A stretch of DNA of 7,574 nucleotides from Rhodospirillales bacterium. Its GTDB lineage: Bacteria > Pseudomonadota > Alphaproteobacteria > Micavibrionales > Micavibrionaceae. The notes under the pieces are model-generated. The model ran no database searches. It saw only the letters and a program-made list of their open reading frames with translations, and had not been told where the DNA came from. The DNA is taken from positions 1 to 7,574 of the forward strand of contig JACKIT010000021.1 of assembly GCA_020638335.1 (NCBI GenBank), in the 5' to 3' direction. Positions 1 to 7,126 of the stretch are shown piece by piece (position 1 is the first letter of the stretch; each line of letters starts with the position of its first letter). Both the position numbers and the translations under genes were made by a program.

Positions 1-317
1 ATATTGAGGATGGCACGATTGAGATCGCCCCGGTTGGCTTTATGCGCGGGCGGACACTGAACAACGCCTTTGTTGTGATTGATGAAGCGCAAAACTGTAC
101 GTATGGACAACTGAAAATGTTGCTTTCACGCTTGGGCTGGCATTCGACCATGGTTGTAACAGGCGACCCGGAACAATCGGACTTGTTAGACGGAATGTCA
201 GGTCTGGCTGATATTTCACGTAGATTGGAAGTCCTTGATAATATTGCAGTCTGCCGGTTAAGCGAAGTGGATATTGTTCGCCATCCGCTTGTTGCCAGTA
301 TGCTGAGTGTTATATAA
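1..317 (+). CDS. PhoH-like ATPase, C-terminal part (5' end outside window)
   Basis: The reading frame is open from base 3, so the gene begins upstream of the window and only about the last 104 codons are present. Visible motifs are those of the PhoH P-loop ATPase family: the stretch MRGRTLNNAF just before a Walker B-like VVIDEAQN, then QLKMLLSRLG, then a sensor-type VTGDPEQSDL, and a C-terminal DIVRHPLV. The Walker A loop must lie off the left edge. The NCTYGQLKM and RHPLVASML wording resembles the short, stand-alone or phage-type PhoH proteins more than the longer PhoH that sits beside ybeY, and no ybeY follows here. Role: a predicted ATPase, probably RNA-related; the exact substrate is not settled for the family. 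The gene ends with TAA at 315-317 and an intrinsic terminator follows about 40 bases later, so transcription probably stops there. Family assignment is firm; subtype is inference. Confidence 0.9.
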   Translation, partial: IEDGTIEIAPVGFMRGRTLNNAFVVIDEAQNCTYGQLKMLLSRLGWHSTMVVTGDPEQSDLLDGMSGLADISRRLEVLDNIAVCRLSEVDIVRHPLVASMLSVI

Positions 318-354
318 AGAATAAATTCCTAATTTCTTCATTTTCTCCTTCTCT

Positions 355-383
355 AAAAGGCCGGCGGACACCCGGCCTTTTTT
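355..383 (+). terminator. Intrinsic terminator after phoH-like gene
   Basis: A perfect 10-bp inverted repeat, AAAAGGCCGG (355-364) and CCGGCCTTTT (372-381), encloses a 7-nt loop and runs into six T residues (378-383). This is a classic Rho-independent terminator. It lies 38 bases after the PhoH stop codon and separates that gene from the one starting at 458. Confidence 0.93.
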
Positions 384-403
384 GCGGAGGCTTTTACCGA
401 AAA

Positions 404-450
404 TTAACCCTCCACAGCGCAGAATAAACAGGTGAAAATAAACGAGGGTT
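404..450 (+). promoter_or_regulatory. Possible leader hairpin covering the ribosome binding site of the 458-991 gene
   Basis: AACCCTC at 406-412 is the exact reverse complement of GAGGGTT at 444-450. The second arm contains GAGGG (444-448), the best Shine-Dalgarno for the ATG at 458 (9-nt spacing). If the 5' arm is transcribed, the 7-bp pairing with a 31-nt loop could hide the ribosome binding site. The pairing is seen in the sequence; a regulatory role is inference, and a 7-bp match across a long loop could be chance. Confidence 0.3.
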
Positions 451-457
451 TAACACA

Positions 458-991
458 ATGCATACAGACGGGATGGCGAGTGCACATAATGAAGGGGCTA
501 CGGATTTGCCTCAGGCTATGCATTCCATTCATATTATGAGCGCCGAAATGGGCGGATCAGGCGGACCGGTCCATAATTATATTATCTTCCGCGATCATAG
601 CGGAGAAGACAAGGTCATGATGAGCGGCCTGGCGATAGAGCGCAATGAAAGCGATGTACGGGCGCTGCGCGGTGTGATGGCCCCGCCGAATGAGGGCGGA
701 CTGCCGCAAGGGCATTTTACCATTGTGAAGGAAAGCGAAGTCTGGTGCGGGCCGGTGAAAGAATATTTGCGCAAAATGGCGATGGCCGTTGAAGCGCTGC
801 ATTTCATCAATGCGCAAAATCTGAATTACCGTCCGGAAGATCAAAACGGCGACAGTCCAAATTCGATTGCTCATACGCTGGTCAAGGCGATGGGGCTGGA
901 GTTCCCGGAGGAAACATCCGCGTTTTGGGCACCGGGGCATGAGAGAATTATTTTACCGAAAAACTGGAGATCAAATTATGCAACGACTTGA
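458..991 (+). CDS. Conserved-looking hypothetical protein, 177 aa, possible papain-like fold
   Basis: I do not recognise this protein with certainty. The start at 458 is supported by GAGGG at 444-448. The first ~25 residues look disordered; there is no signal peptide or membrane segment, so it should be cytoplasmic. Residues 37-45 (PVHNYIIFRD) give a beta-strand with a histidine. A helical stretch follows at about 98-120. The segment near 133-147 (SPNSIAHTLVKAMGL) resembles the N-S-x-x-x-x-L-V-x-A-x-G pattern of circularly permuted NlpC/P60 or LRAT-like proteins, in which a Cys usually occupies the Ser position. If the comparison holds, H39 and S136 would mark a variant or inactive papain-like site; this is a weak inference. 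The C-terminal APGHERIILP is distinctive. The gene sits between two strong terminators and overlaps the next ORF by 14 bases, so the two form an isolated two-gene unit. Confidence 0.75.
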   Translation: MHTDGMASAHNEGATDLPQAMHSIHIMSAEMGGSGGPVHNYIIFRDHSGEDKVMMSGLAIERNESDVRALRGVMAPPNEGGLPQGHFTIVKESEVWCGPVKEYLRKMAMAVEALHFINAQNLNYRPEDQNGDSPNSIAHTLVKAMGLEFPEETSAFWAPGHERIILPKNWRSNYATT

Positions 992-1196
992 TTCAAATCA
1001 TAATTTAATGGCTGATCCTGATGTTCAATATTTTTTAACTTGCATTGCTGGAGCACCGCAGCCCGGACCAACAATTGAGAGAGCAAAGCATTCGGACGCA
1101 AATCCAAGCCCTAATTTTGACGCAAAAGATTGCGTCATGCTAGAAAATACTATGACACTCGGTATTCAACCATCAACACCTGGGCCGGAGTTATAA
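978..1196 (+). CDS. Small hypothetical protein, 72 aa, overlapping the end of the 177-aa gene
   Basis: An ATG at 978 follows GGAG at 966-969 with an 8-nt spacing, a good ribosome binding site placed inside the last codons of the preceding gene. That gene's TGA lies at 989-991, so the two reading frames overlap by 14 bases, typical of translational coupling. The product starts MQRLDSNHNL and ends PSTPGPEL; it is rich in Asn, Pro and Asp, has two cysteines (C22 and C52) and no signal peptide or membrane segment. It ends at TAA (1194-1196), 24 bases before a strong terminator, so the transcript clearly covers it. The frame stays open further upstream to an ATG at 867, but that would lie wholly inside the other gene and lacks the ribosome binding site. 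No family recognised. The role may be as a partner of the 177-aa protein (inference). Confidence 0.6.
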   Translation: MQRLDSNHNLMADPDVQYFLTCIAGAPQPGPTIERAKHSDANPSPNFDAKDCVMLENTMTLGIQPSTPGPEL

Positions 1197-1220
1197 AAAG
1201 TTTAAACTACGGAAAACGAG

Positions 1221-1250
1221 CGGGTCTGCCTTTGTGCAGGCCCGTTTTTT
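1221..1250 (+). terminator. Intrinsic terminator after the two-gene unit
   Basis: The left arm CGGGTCTGC (1221-1229) and right arm GCAGGCCCG (1236-1244) form nine pairs (one G-U) around a 6-nt loop, followed directly by six T residues (1245-1250). Strong Rho-independent terminator for the 458-1196 genes. It lies only 30 bases before the DUF6498 start, so that gene's own promoter must overlap or lie close to the terminator. Confidence 0.93.
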
Positions 1251-1279
1251 CATGCGCTGTTTTCTGATAAGATCATGCG

Positions 1280-1930
1280 ATGAATGAGCCATCCGAAAGC
1301 CCGTATATGCGCCTGTCTGATCCCTCCCTTTGGGGAATCATTTTCGGCAATCTGGTTTCTATGGTTCTGGCGATTACGCAAGATTGGCCGCTGGGGCAGA
1401 TTATGTGGATTTACTGGAGCCAGAGCGTGATGATCGGCGTGGTCAATGTCATTCGGATGCTCTCATTAGAGAGCTTTACCACCAAAGGCATGACGATGAA
1501 CGATGAACCTGTGCCGGAAACCGAGGCAGGAAAGCGCTCTGTGGCGACGTTTTTTGCGTTGCATTACGGAATTTTTCATTTCGTATATTTTATGTTTTTA
1601 TGGCAGCAGCAGCCGCTCAACGTTCTGTCACTGAACGAGGCTATTCTCATGATGCTGGGCCTTAGCGCGTTTGTCGGTAGCCACAGCTTTTCCTATATGC
1701 ATAATTTGCGCGCCGATTTTCGCCAGAAAAAACCCAATCTCGGCACGCTCATGTTTTATCCTTATTTACGGATTATCCCGATGCATCTGGCGATTATATT
1801 CGGCGGTGCGATTGAGGGAATGGGCCTGATCATCTTTATGGGGCTGAAAACCCTCGCCGATGCGGGGACGCATATGATTGAGCATTATCTGTTCCAAAAA
1901 CCGGAAACCGATTTGCGGATGAAGGATTAA
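1280..1930 (+). CDS. DUF6498-family integral membrane protein
   Basis: The 216-residue product matches the DUF6498 pattern in several blocks: a first hydrophobic segment with NLVSMVLAI (24-32), then MWIYWSQSVMIGVVNVIRML (42-61), then ALHYGIFHFVYFMFL (93-107), a loop with FVGSHSFSY (131-139), a block FYPYLRIIPMHLAIIFGG (159-176), and a C-terminal LKTLADAGTHMIEH (189-202). About five to six membrane segments are expected, so it acts in the inner membrane. The function of the family is unknown; conserved His and Tyr residues near the membrane are typical of it. The start at 1280 has only a weak upstream purine stretch; M10 (ATG at 1307) is an alternative. The gene converges with the lipoprotein gene, with 6 bases between stops and no clear terminator. 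Family call is good; no physiological role can be assigned. Confidence 0.85.
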   Translation: MNEPSESPYMRLSDPSLWGIIFGNLVSMVLAITQDWPLGQIMWIYWSQSVMIGVVNVIRMLSLESFTTKGMTMNDEPVPETEAGKRSVATFFALHYGIFHFVYFMFLWQQQPLNVLSLNEAILMMLGLSAFVGSHSFSYMHNLRADFRQKKPNLGTLMFYPYLRIIPMHLAIIFGGAIEGMGLIIFMGLKTLADAGTHMIEHYLFQKPETDLRMKD

Positions 1931-1936
1931 TTCTGA

Positions 1937-2212
1937 TCAACGCCCGATCCTGTGCGCAGCCTCCAACTCCCCCCGGCCTTGGGTAAGAAGCGGGTCCTCA
2001 CGCAGGATAGACGCGCAATCAAGGTTACGGCGGTCGATTTCGGCGGCCAGCTCCGGGGCTTTATTGTTGGCGTAGCGGAAGCACAGCGTATCGCTGCTCA
2101 TCTTCGCCGGATCGCCGGACATTGACGGCGCGCGGAGCGATTGGCAAGCGCTAAGGCCCAGCACGAGGACCAAAAAAAGGAAAAATGACGCGCTGTAAAC
2201 TCTTGTTTTCAT
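1937..2212 (-). CDS. Small lipoprotein, 91 aa
   Basis: The N-terminus has a short positive start (MKTR), a hydrophobic core FFLFLVLVLGL (10-20) and a lipobox LSAC with the lipidated cysteine at position 23. The mature part is about 69 residues and would be anchored to the inner or outer membrane. After the lipobox comes a low-complexity linker (SLRAPSMSGDPAKM), then DTLCFRYANNK and AAEIDRRNLDCASI. This resembles small proteobacterial lipoproteins with a Cys-containing helix followed by an E-x-x-R-R-x-L motif; no function is known to me. The ribosome binding site is weak: the only GAAGGA lies about 15 bases from the ATG. It is on the same strand as the thiC gene block, but a 154-base gap to the yjdM stop leaves open whether it shares that transcript or has its own promoter. 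Confidence 0.8.
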   Translation of the reverse strand: MKTRVYSASFFLFLVLVLGLSACQSLRAPSMSGDPAKMSSDTLCFRYANNKAPELAAEIDRRNLDCASILREDPLLTQGRGELEAAHRIGR

Positions 2213-2366
2213 AGCGTTTTTGTCTGATCCTTCTTTTTGTTCGCCATTTTTTACCAGTGGGGGCGGGGGTGTTTATTTTAAACCACAAAGACCACCTGGC
2301 GCCTTGCTTAGGCCGCAAACCCATAGCTATTTCCGCCGATTTTTTAGATTTCGTCAAGAAAAAGAT

Positions 2367-2711
2367 TTAATCAGAGATTTTTTTAACGACGGAGGACTTT
2401 AAACCCATCGGGCCGAAACCGGGGACTTTGGCGTCGATGTCGTGATCGCCGATCCATTCCTCACGCGGGAGGACGCGGATGTTTTTGACCTTGGTGCCGA
2501 CTTTGATGGTGTTGTTGCCGACCTTGAGATCCTTGGCGATGGTGACGCTGTCGCCGCTTTGTAGCGGGTTACCCACGGAATCGCGGATGGTTTCGGTTTC
2601 TTCGCCAGCCGCGCTCCATTCATGCGCGCATTCGGGGCAGATCAACAGCGCGCCGTCCTCATAGGTATAAGGGGAGGAGCATTTTGGGCATGGGGGGAGT
2701 TCGTTTGTCAT
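2367..2711 (-). CDS. yjdM: PhnA/YjdM-family zinc-ribbon protein
   Basis: The 114-residue protein follows E. coli YjdM (formerly PhnA) along its whole length. The N-terminal zinc ribbon carries two CPxC pairs (C8/C11 and C25/C28: PCPKCSSPYTYEDG and ICPECAHEW). A linker follows, then the C-terminal SH3-like domain with GDSVTIAKDLKV, IKVGTKVKNIRV, DIDAKVPGFGPMGLKS. Despite its old name, the protein is not part of the phosphonate C-P lyase complex and its role remains uncertain. The start ATG lies 12 bases after the TAG of the six-cysteine protein gene, with no strong ribosome binding site, so coupled translation is plausible. It is the last gene of the close-packed minus-strand chain; no clear terminator follows. 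Confidence 0.95.
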   Translation of the reverse strand: MTNELPPCPKCSSPYTYEDGALLICPECAHEWSAAGEETETIRDSVGNPLQSGDSVTIAKDLKVGNNTIKVGTKVKNIRVLPREEWIGDHDIDAKVPGFGPMGLKSSVVKKISD

Positions 2712-2723
2712 GGTGTTTTTAGC

Positions 2724-3077
2724 CTATTGGATGGGTTCGCACCAGTGTTTGGAGGTGATACAGCGCAGCATGTTTTTACTTTGCCCTTCCGGGCAGGGTT
2801 CGTCGAGGGTTGTTTCTTTTCCGGCGGCGCGGGCGAGATTGTCGAGGTCGATGAAGGTGCCGCCCACTTTTTGCGCGGCGGCCACCGACATGGCGCAGCA
2901 TTCATCGGTTACGATGTCGGAGAAGCCGCGAAAGACGTGATACCATTTTGTGCGGTCTTTGGATTGGCAGGATTGCAGGTGGCGGGCGTAATAGGACGCG
3001 TCCGTTTCCTCGAACGCATATGCGGCGGGGGTGGTGAGGAGCATAATAAAAGTTGCAAAAGCTAGAAGTTTTTTCAT
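2724..3077 (-). CDS. Secreted six-cysteine hypothetical protein
   Basis: A Sec signal peptide is evident: MKKLLAFATFIMLLTTPAAYA with an A-Y-A cleavage site after residue 21, so the mature protein of about 96 residues is periplasmic or exported. The mature part has exactly six cysteines (37, 60, 61, 95, 106, 113), including an adjacent CC pair, consistent with up to three disulfide bonds. No family is recognised. It starts 8 bases after the stop of the two-TM protein gene and ends 12 bases before yjdM, so it belongs to the same probable transcript. There is no clear Shine-Dalgarno, which fits translational coupling. Its base composition returns to that of thiC, unlike the AT-rich gene just upstream. 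The coding call rests on the signal peptide, cysteine pattern and tight gene packing. Confidence 0.8.
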   Translation of the reverse strand: MKKLLAFATFIMLLTTPAAYAFEETDASYYARHLQSCQSKDRTKWYHVFRGFSDIVTDECCAMSVAAAQKVGGTFIDLDNLARAAGKETTLDEPCPEGQSKNMLRCITSKHWCEPIQ

Positions 3078-3085
3078 GTGAAAGC

Positions 3086-3753
3086 TTATTTTAATGAATC
3101 TGCTAATGATGCCTTTACAGCTTTGATAATATTCAAATGACCCTTAAATTTTTCTTCTAAAAAATTTACATGATTTATGATCTCTGGCTTAACATGCGTA
3201 TGCCAAGTGTCCATATCGTCATTGTTTTTTAGTTCAATGAAAACATTTTTCTTGTTTGTTATGTCGTTATTTAGTGCTTGTTCCCAACCTACAGACATTT
3301 CAGAGTAAATTGGCTGTATTTGTTTCATTTGTTCGTTTGAAAGCAAACTATATAACTCTCCTGTTAAGTAGAGCTTATCTGCTGCCGCATATAAGAAAGA
3401 GGACAGTTTGAAGTAATCATGAAAAGTATCGAGGCAATCGCCGTTAACAGAATTTCTATAGTTTGTAATTTGGTCTAACCAATCTTTTATCTTCTCTTCA
3501 TTTAATTCGAGTTCTAAGACGAAGTTCTTTACTCTTTGTTTGCTATCTCTAATTTCTTTAATGTTTTGAACAGCATAAGTAACAACCACACCAGCTACTA
3601 CTCCTAAAAAAGTACCACTAAATGAACCAATACCTTGTATGTAATTTGGTATGAACGGCTTTAATGCTTCCATGAAAAAAATTGTAATGCCGCCTGCGCC
3701 AATAACTGCAAGTAAACCTAAACCTAGCCAGAATAATTTTTTTTCAAAAAACA

Positions 3754-3754
<1 letters not shown>
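3086..3754 (-). CDS. AT-rich two-TM hypothetical membrane protein, coupled to thiC
   Basis: The 222-residue product has two hydrophobic helices near the N-terminus (about 7-28 and 42-62; the second is a Gly-rich GTFLGVVAGVVVTYAV). A charged, mostly helical cytosolic region follows (about 65-222), with a probable coiled-coil stretch KEIRDSKQRVKNFVLELELNEEKI split over 66-89. No catalytic motif is visible. The layout resembles generic two-TM proteins with a helical C-terminal domain; no function is assigned. The ATG overlaps the thiC stop by one base (TAATG at 3756-3752), so it should be translated by reinitiation after thiC. Base use differs sharply: the 60-base rows beginning 3121, 3241, 3421 and 3601 contain 12, 19, 22 and 21 G+C, against 29 and 37 in the thiC rows at 4201 and 4381. 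This suggests recent acquisition or unusual constraint. Confidence 0.85.
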
Positions 3755-5517
<1,763 letters not shown>

Positions 5518-5529
5518 GATCGTGTTTCC

Positions 5530-5871
5530 TTATTTCGTATAGCTGGGTTCGTGCAATTCGGTGACTTCGACCGATATCGATATACGATCGTCGTGGGTGA
5601 TCTTGCGTGCGGTGTCAAAGAGACCCTGGGCCATGGTTTTTTTCAAAGCGTCATCACGGCCCGGGAGAAGCTTGAGCGTGATATGGATCATTTTATCGGG
5701 TTCTTTCCCGTCGCCGACCACAGTGTATTGCACGGGCAAGGCGCGGGTTTTGATGGCGTGGATGTTAATGGTTTCCTGCGCAGCCAAGTTTTCATGCAGC
5801 GCGAAGGCAAGCTTGGCGATATCCTCGGACGAGCCCAGTGATTCCGTATATTCGACAATAATATGCGGCAT
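5530..5871 (-). CDS. 5-carboxymethyl-2-hydroxymuconate isomerase (CHMI)-like tautomerase
   Basis: The 113-residue protein begins M-P-H-I-I-V-E-Y, so removal of Met exposes the N-terminal proline that serves as catalytic base in the tautomerase superfamily. KTRALPV (41-47) and LLPGRDDALKK (68-78) match the conserved arginine regions of the CHMI (HpaF) family. CHMI itself isomerises a homoprotocatechuate breakdown intermediate, but no other gene of that pathway is present here. Instead the gene stands between the DUF3429 gene (16 bases) and thiC (12 bases) behind a TPP riboswitch. The true substrate is therefore open; a role linked to thiamine precursor metabolism or salvage is only an inference. 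AAGGA (5883-5879) lies 7 bases before the ATG. Family call strong, reaction uncertain. Confidence 0.88.
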   Translation of the reverse strand: MPHIIVEYTESLGSSEDIAKLAFALHENLAAQETINIHAIKTRALPVQYTVVGDGKEPDKMIHITLKLLPGRDDALKKTMAQGLFDTARKITHDDRISISVEVTELHEPSYTK

Positions 5872-5887
5872 TTCATTTTCCTTTCGA

Positions 5888-6313
5888 TTAAGTAAGAGCC
5901 GTAATAATCAGACAAACCGATACGACAATTGTTAATCTATAACGATGTTGGAAATATTCTGGTGGCACATCTTTGGGCGACAAATATTGTTTGTCCAAGT
6001 AATACATTAACCAAAATAAACCTGCATATAGGATCATTGGGATTGAACTTTTGATCATAAAAAAAGTCGCGGCGAAACTAGCAAAAATTCCGATGATGAA
6101 AAAGATTGCAACTTTATATTGCTTAAAATTATTTGTAGGTACGGCCTGCCCCCAATGTGCTCCGGCTAAAAACGCCAAGGATATTGAAGATAAACCGCTA
6201 AAAAAAACATTCAAAGCTATGGTTGAATTCTGCGTCGATGTGGTAAAAGACGCCAGCATCAAGAGAACGAAGGGCACAACGCCTAAATAACTGAATATTT
6301 TTGGTGACATCAT
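5888..6313 (-). CDS. DUF3429-family membrane protein, first gene of the TPP-riboswitch block
   Basis: The 141-residue protein is almost wholly hydrophobic with about five membrane segments (near 8-24, 33-50, 67-86, 89-106 and 124-140). The block SLAFLAGAHWGQA (45-57) is the hallmark F-L-x-G-x-H-W-G of DUF3429, and the N-terminal LGVVPF (10-15) also fits. The family has no known function. Two in-frame ATGs stand in tandem (6313 and 6310). AAGGA (6320-6316) is only 2 bases from the first and 5 from the second, so the second may be the true start, unless the aptamer's AGGGA (6325-6321) serves the first. The gene is the first one behind the TPP riboswitch, hence probably shut off by TPP. It is AT-rich compared with the tautomerase and thiC genes (rows 6001 and 6061 have 17 and 20 G+C in 60). 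A thiamine-related transport role is speculative. Confidence 0.85.
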   Translation of the reverse strand: MMSPKIFSYLGVVPFVLLMLASFTTSTQNSTIALNVFFSGLSSISLAFLAGAHWGQAVPTNNFKQYKVAIFFIIGIFASFAATFFMIKSSIPMILYAGLFWLMYYLDKQYLSPKDVPPEYFQHRYRLTIVVSVCLIITALT

Positions 6314-6317
6314 TTTC

Positions 6318-6403
6318 CTTTCCCTACGCAGGCATTAACCCACAGGTTCGAGGCGTTTTTCTCAGCCCTGTTTCGCGCAAGGCATCACAGAGCACCGCCA
6401 AGG
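6318..6403 (-). promoter_or_regulatory. TPP (thiamine pyrophosphate) riboswitch, THI element
   Basis: Read on the minus strand, the conserved THI-box blocks appear in order: GGTGC (6396-6392), CTGAGA (6365-6360), ACCTG (6347-6343), and AATGCCTGCGTAGGGA (6336-6321). The helices can be drawn by hand: P1 CCTT (6403-6400) with AAGG (6320-6317); P2 GGCG (6399-6396) with CGCC (6355-6352); P3 CTCTGT (6392-6387) with ACAGGG (6371-6366). P4/P5 is formed by the ACCTG to AGGGA region. The aptamer therefore ends within the ribosome binding site of the DUF3429 gene at 6313. Because the 3' strand of P1 is the AAGG of the Shine-Dalgarno, TPP binding should hide it and block translation. No terminator hairpin lies between aptamer and start codon. 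It should control the whole block through thiC. Confidence 0.95.
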
Positions 6404-6416
6404 TTCATCTTTACTT

Positions 6417-6444
6417 TTGATAGGGAAGACCATACATCTAAATT
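6417..6444 (+). promoter_or_regulatory. Candidate promoter for the SCO1 gene
   Basis: TTGATA (6417-6422, five of six to the -35 consensus) and TAAATT (6439-6444, four of six to the -10) are separated by 16 bases. This places a start about 15 bases before the ATG at 6467, leaving a short leader that still contains AAGGA at 6455-6459. It overlaps the opposite-strand candidate promoter almost completely. Assigned by eye. Confidence 0.35.
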
Positions 6445-6456
6445 AAATTTTGGCAA
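6429..6456 (-). promoter_or_regulatory. Candidate promoter for the riboswitch-thiC block
   Basis: On the minus strand, TTGCCA (6456-6451, five of six matches to the -35 consensus) and TATGGT (6434-6429, four of six to the -10) are separated by 16 bases. Transcription would begin near 6422, about 20 bases before the aptamer's P1 stem, a sensible distance for a riboswitch leader. Assigned by eye from consensus only. Confidence 0.4.
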
Positions 6457-6466
6457 GGATGAAGAG

Positions 6467-7126
6467 ATGAACCCTCAAATAAAAAAGCGCCTGGTGCGCA
6501 CGGCATTGTTTAGCCTGATTGCTCTTGTGATTGGAGTCGGGGTTGGGTGGATGCAAATCCAGATGCAGGCCGCGCGCGTCACCACAAAAGAGGGAAAACC
6601 GGCGGAAACGGCGATGCCGGTGGCAGGCCTGAGTATCGGCGGGCCGTTTAGCCTGATCGATCATACGGGGGCGCAGGTCAGTGAAAAGACTTATGAGGGG
6701 AAATATAAGCTGATTTATTTTGGCTTTACCTATTGTCCGGCGATTTGCCCGACGGAATTGCAGAAAATGAGCCGGGTTTTAAGCGCGTTGGAAAAAAACC
6801 ATCCAGAAGCGCTAGAGAATGTGCAACCCCTTTTTATTTCCGTTGATCCGGAGCGCGATACACTCGATGTTATGCGTGAATATATCGGGCTATTTCATCC
6901 ACAATTGGTAGGATTGACCGGAACCACGGCGCAGATAGATCTTATCAAAAAACGCTACCGCGTTTTTGCGAGTAAGGTTGAAGACGAAACCAATCAGGAT
7001 TACACGGTCGACCACTCTTCTTTTACCTATTTGATGGGGCCGAACGATGAGCTTATCGGCATGTATCGGATGAAAGATACGGCTGATCAGATTTATCAGG
7101 ATCTTATTAAGCGTTTGGGGCTTTAA
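6467..7126 (+). CDS. SCO1/SenC family copper chaperone
   Basis: The 219-residue protein has an N-terminal membrane anchor (about 11-29, after a KKR positive patch) and a periplasmic thioredoxin-fold domain. The copper-binding motif C-P-A-I-C is present at C90 and C94 (TYCPAICPTEL), with the partner histidine H183 in VDHSSFTYL. Other family blocks are FSLIDHTG (61-68), YFGFTYCP (84-91), FISVDPERDT (123-132) and GLTGT (149-153). SCO proteins deliver copper to the CuA site of cytochrome c oxidase subunit II or act as thiol reductants. No oxidase gene is in the window, so the partner is not shown. The start is backed by AAGGA at 6455-6459, 7 bases upstream. It is divergent from the riboswitch block and converges with the SCP2 gene, sharing overlapping stop codons. 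Confidence 0.95.
   Translation: MNPQIKKRLVRTALFSLIALVIGVGVGWMQIQMQAARVTTKEGKPAETAMPVAGLSIGGPFSLIDHTGAQVSEKTYEGKYKLIYFGFTYCPAICPTELQKMSRVLSALEKNHPEALENVQPLFISVDPERDTLDVMREYIGLFHPQLVGLTGTTAQIDLIKKRYRVFASKVEDETNQDYTVDHSSFTYLMGPNDELIGMYRMKDTADQIYQDLIKRLGL

Noticed and set aside
557..940. Minus-strand 127-aa ORF inside the 177-aa gene
   Set aside because: No ribosome site or domain; the plus-strand gene has a proper start and lies between two plus-strand terminators.
2213..2366. Possible terminator or promoter in the gap between yjdM and the lipoprotein gene
   Set aside because: There is a GGCGCC palindrome and A/T-rich stretches, but no stem followed by a T-run and no promoter pair good enough to report.
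2220..2402. Plus-strand 60-aa ORF in the gap between the lipoprotein and yjdM genes
   Set aside because: It begins with a TTG lacking a ribosome site, has low-complexity content, and runs into yjdM on the opposite strand.
2622..3065. Plus-strand 147-aa ORF opposite the six-cysteine protein and yjdM
   Set aside because: The opposite strand carries a clean signal peptide and packed gene order; this frame is Gly/Ala-rich shadow sequence with no motif.
5872..5887. Search for a riboswitch directly before thiC or the tautomerase gene
   Set aside because: The gaps are only 12 and 16 bases and contain just ribosome binding sites; the aptamer is upstream at 6318-6403.
6051..6290. Plus-strand 79-aa ORF with a C-P-Q-C motif, thioredoxin-like at first sight
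   Set aside because: It lies inside the DUF3429 gene on the opposite strand, has no ribosome site, and the surrounding sequence does not fit a thioredoxin fold.
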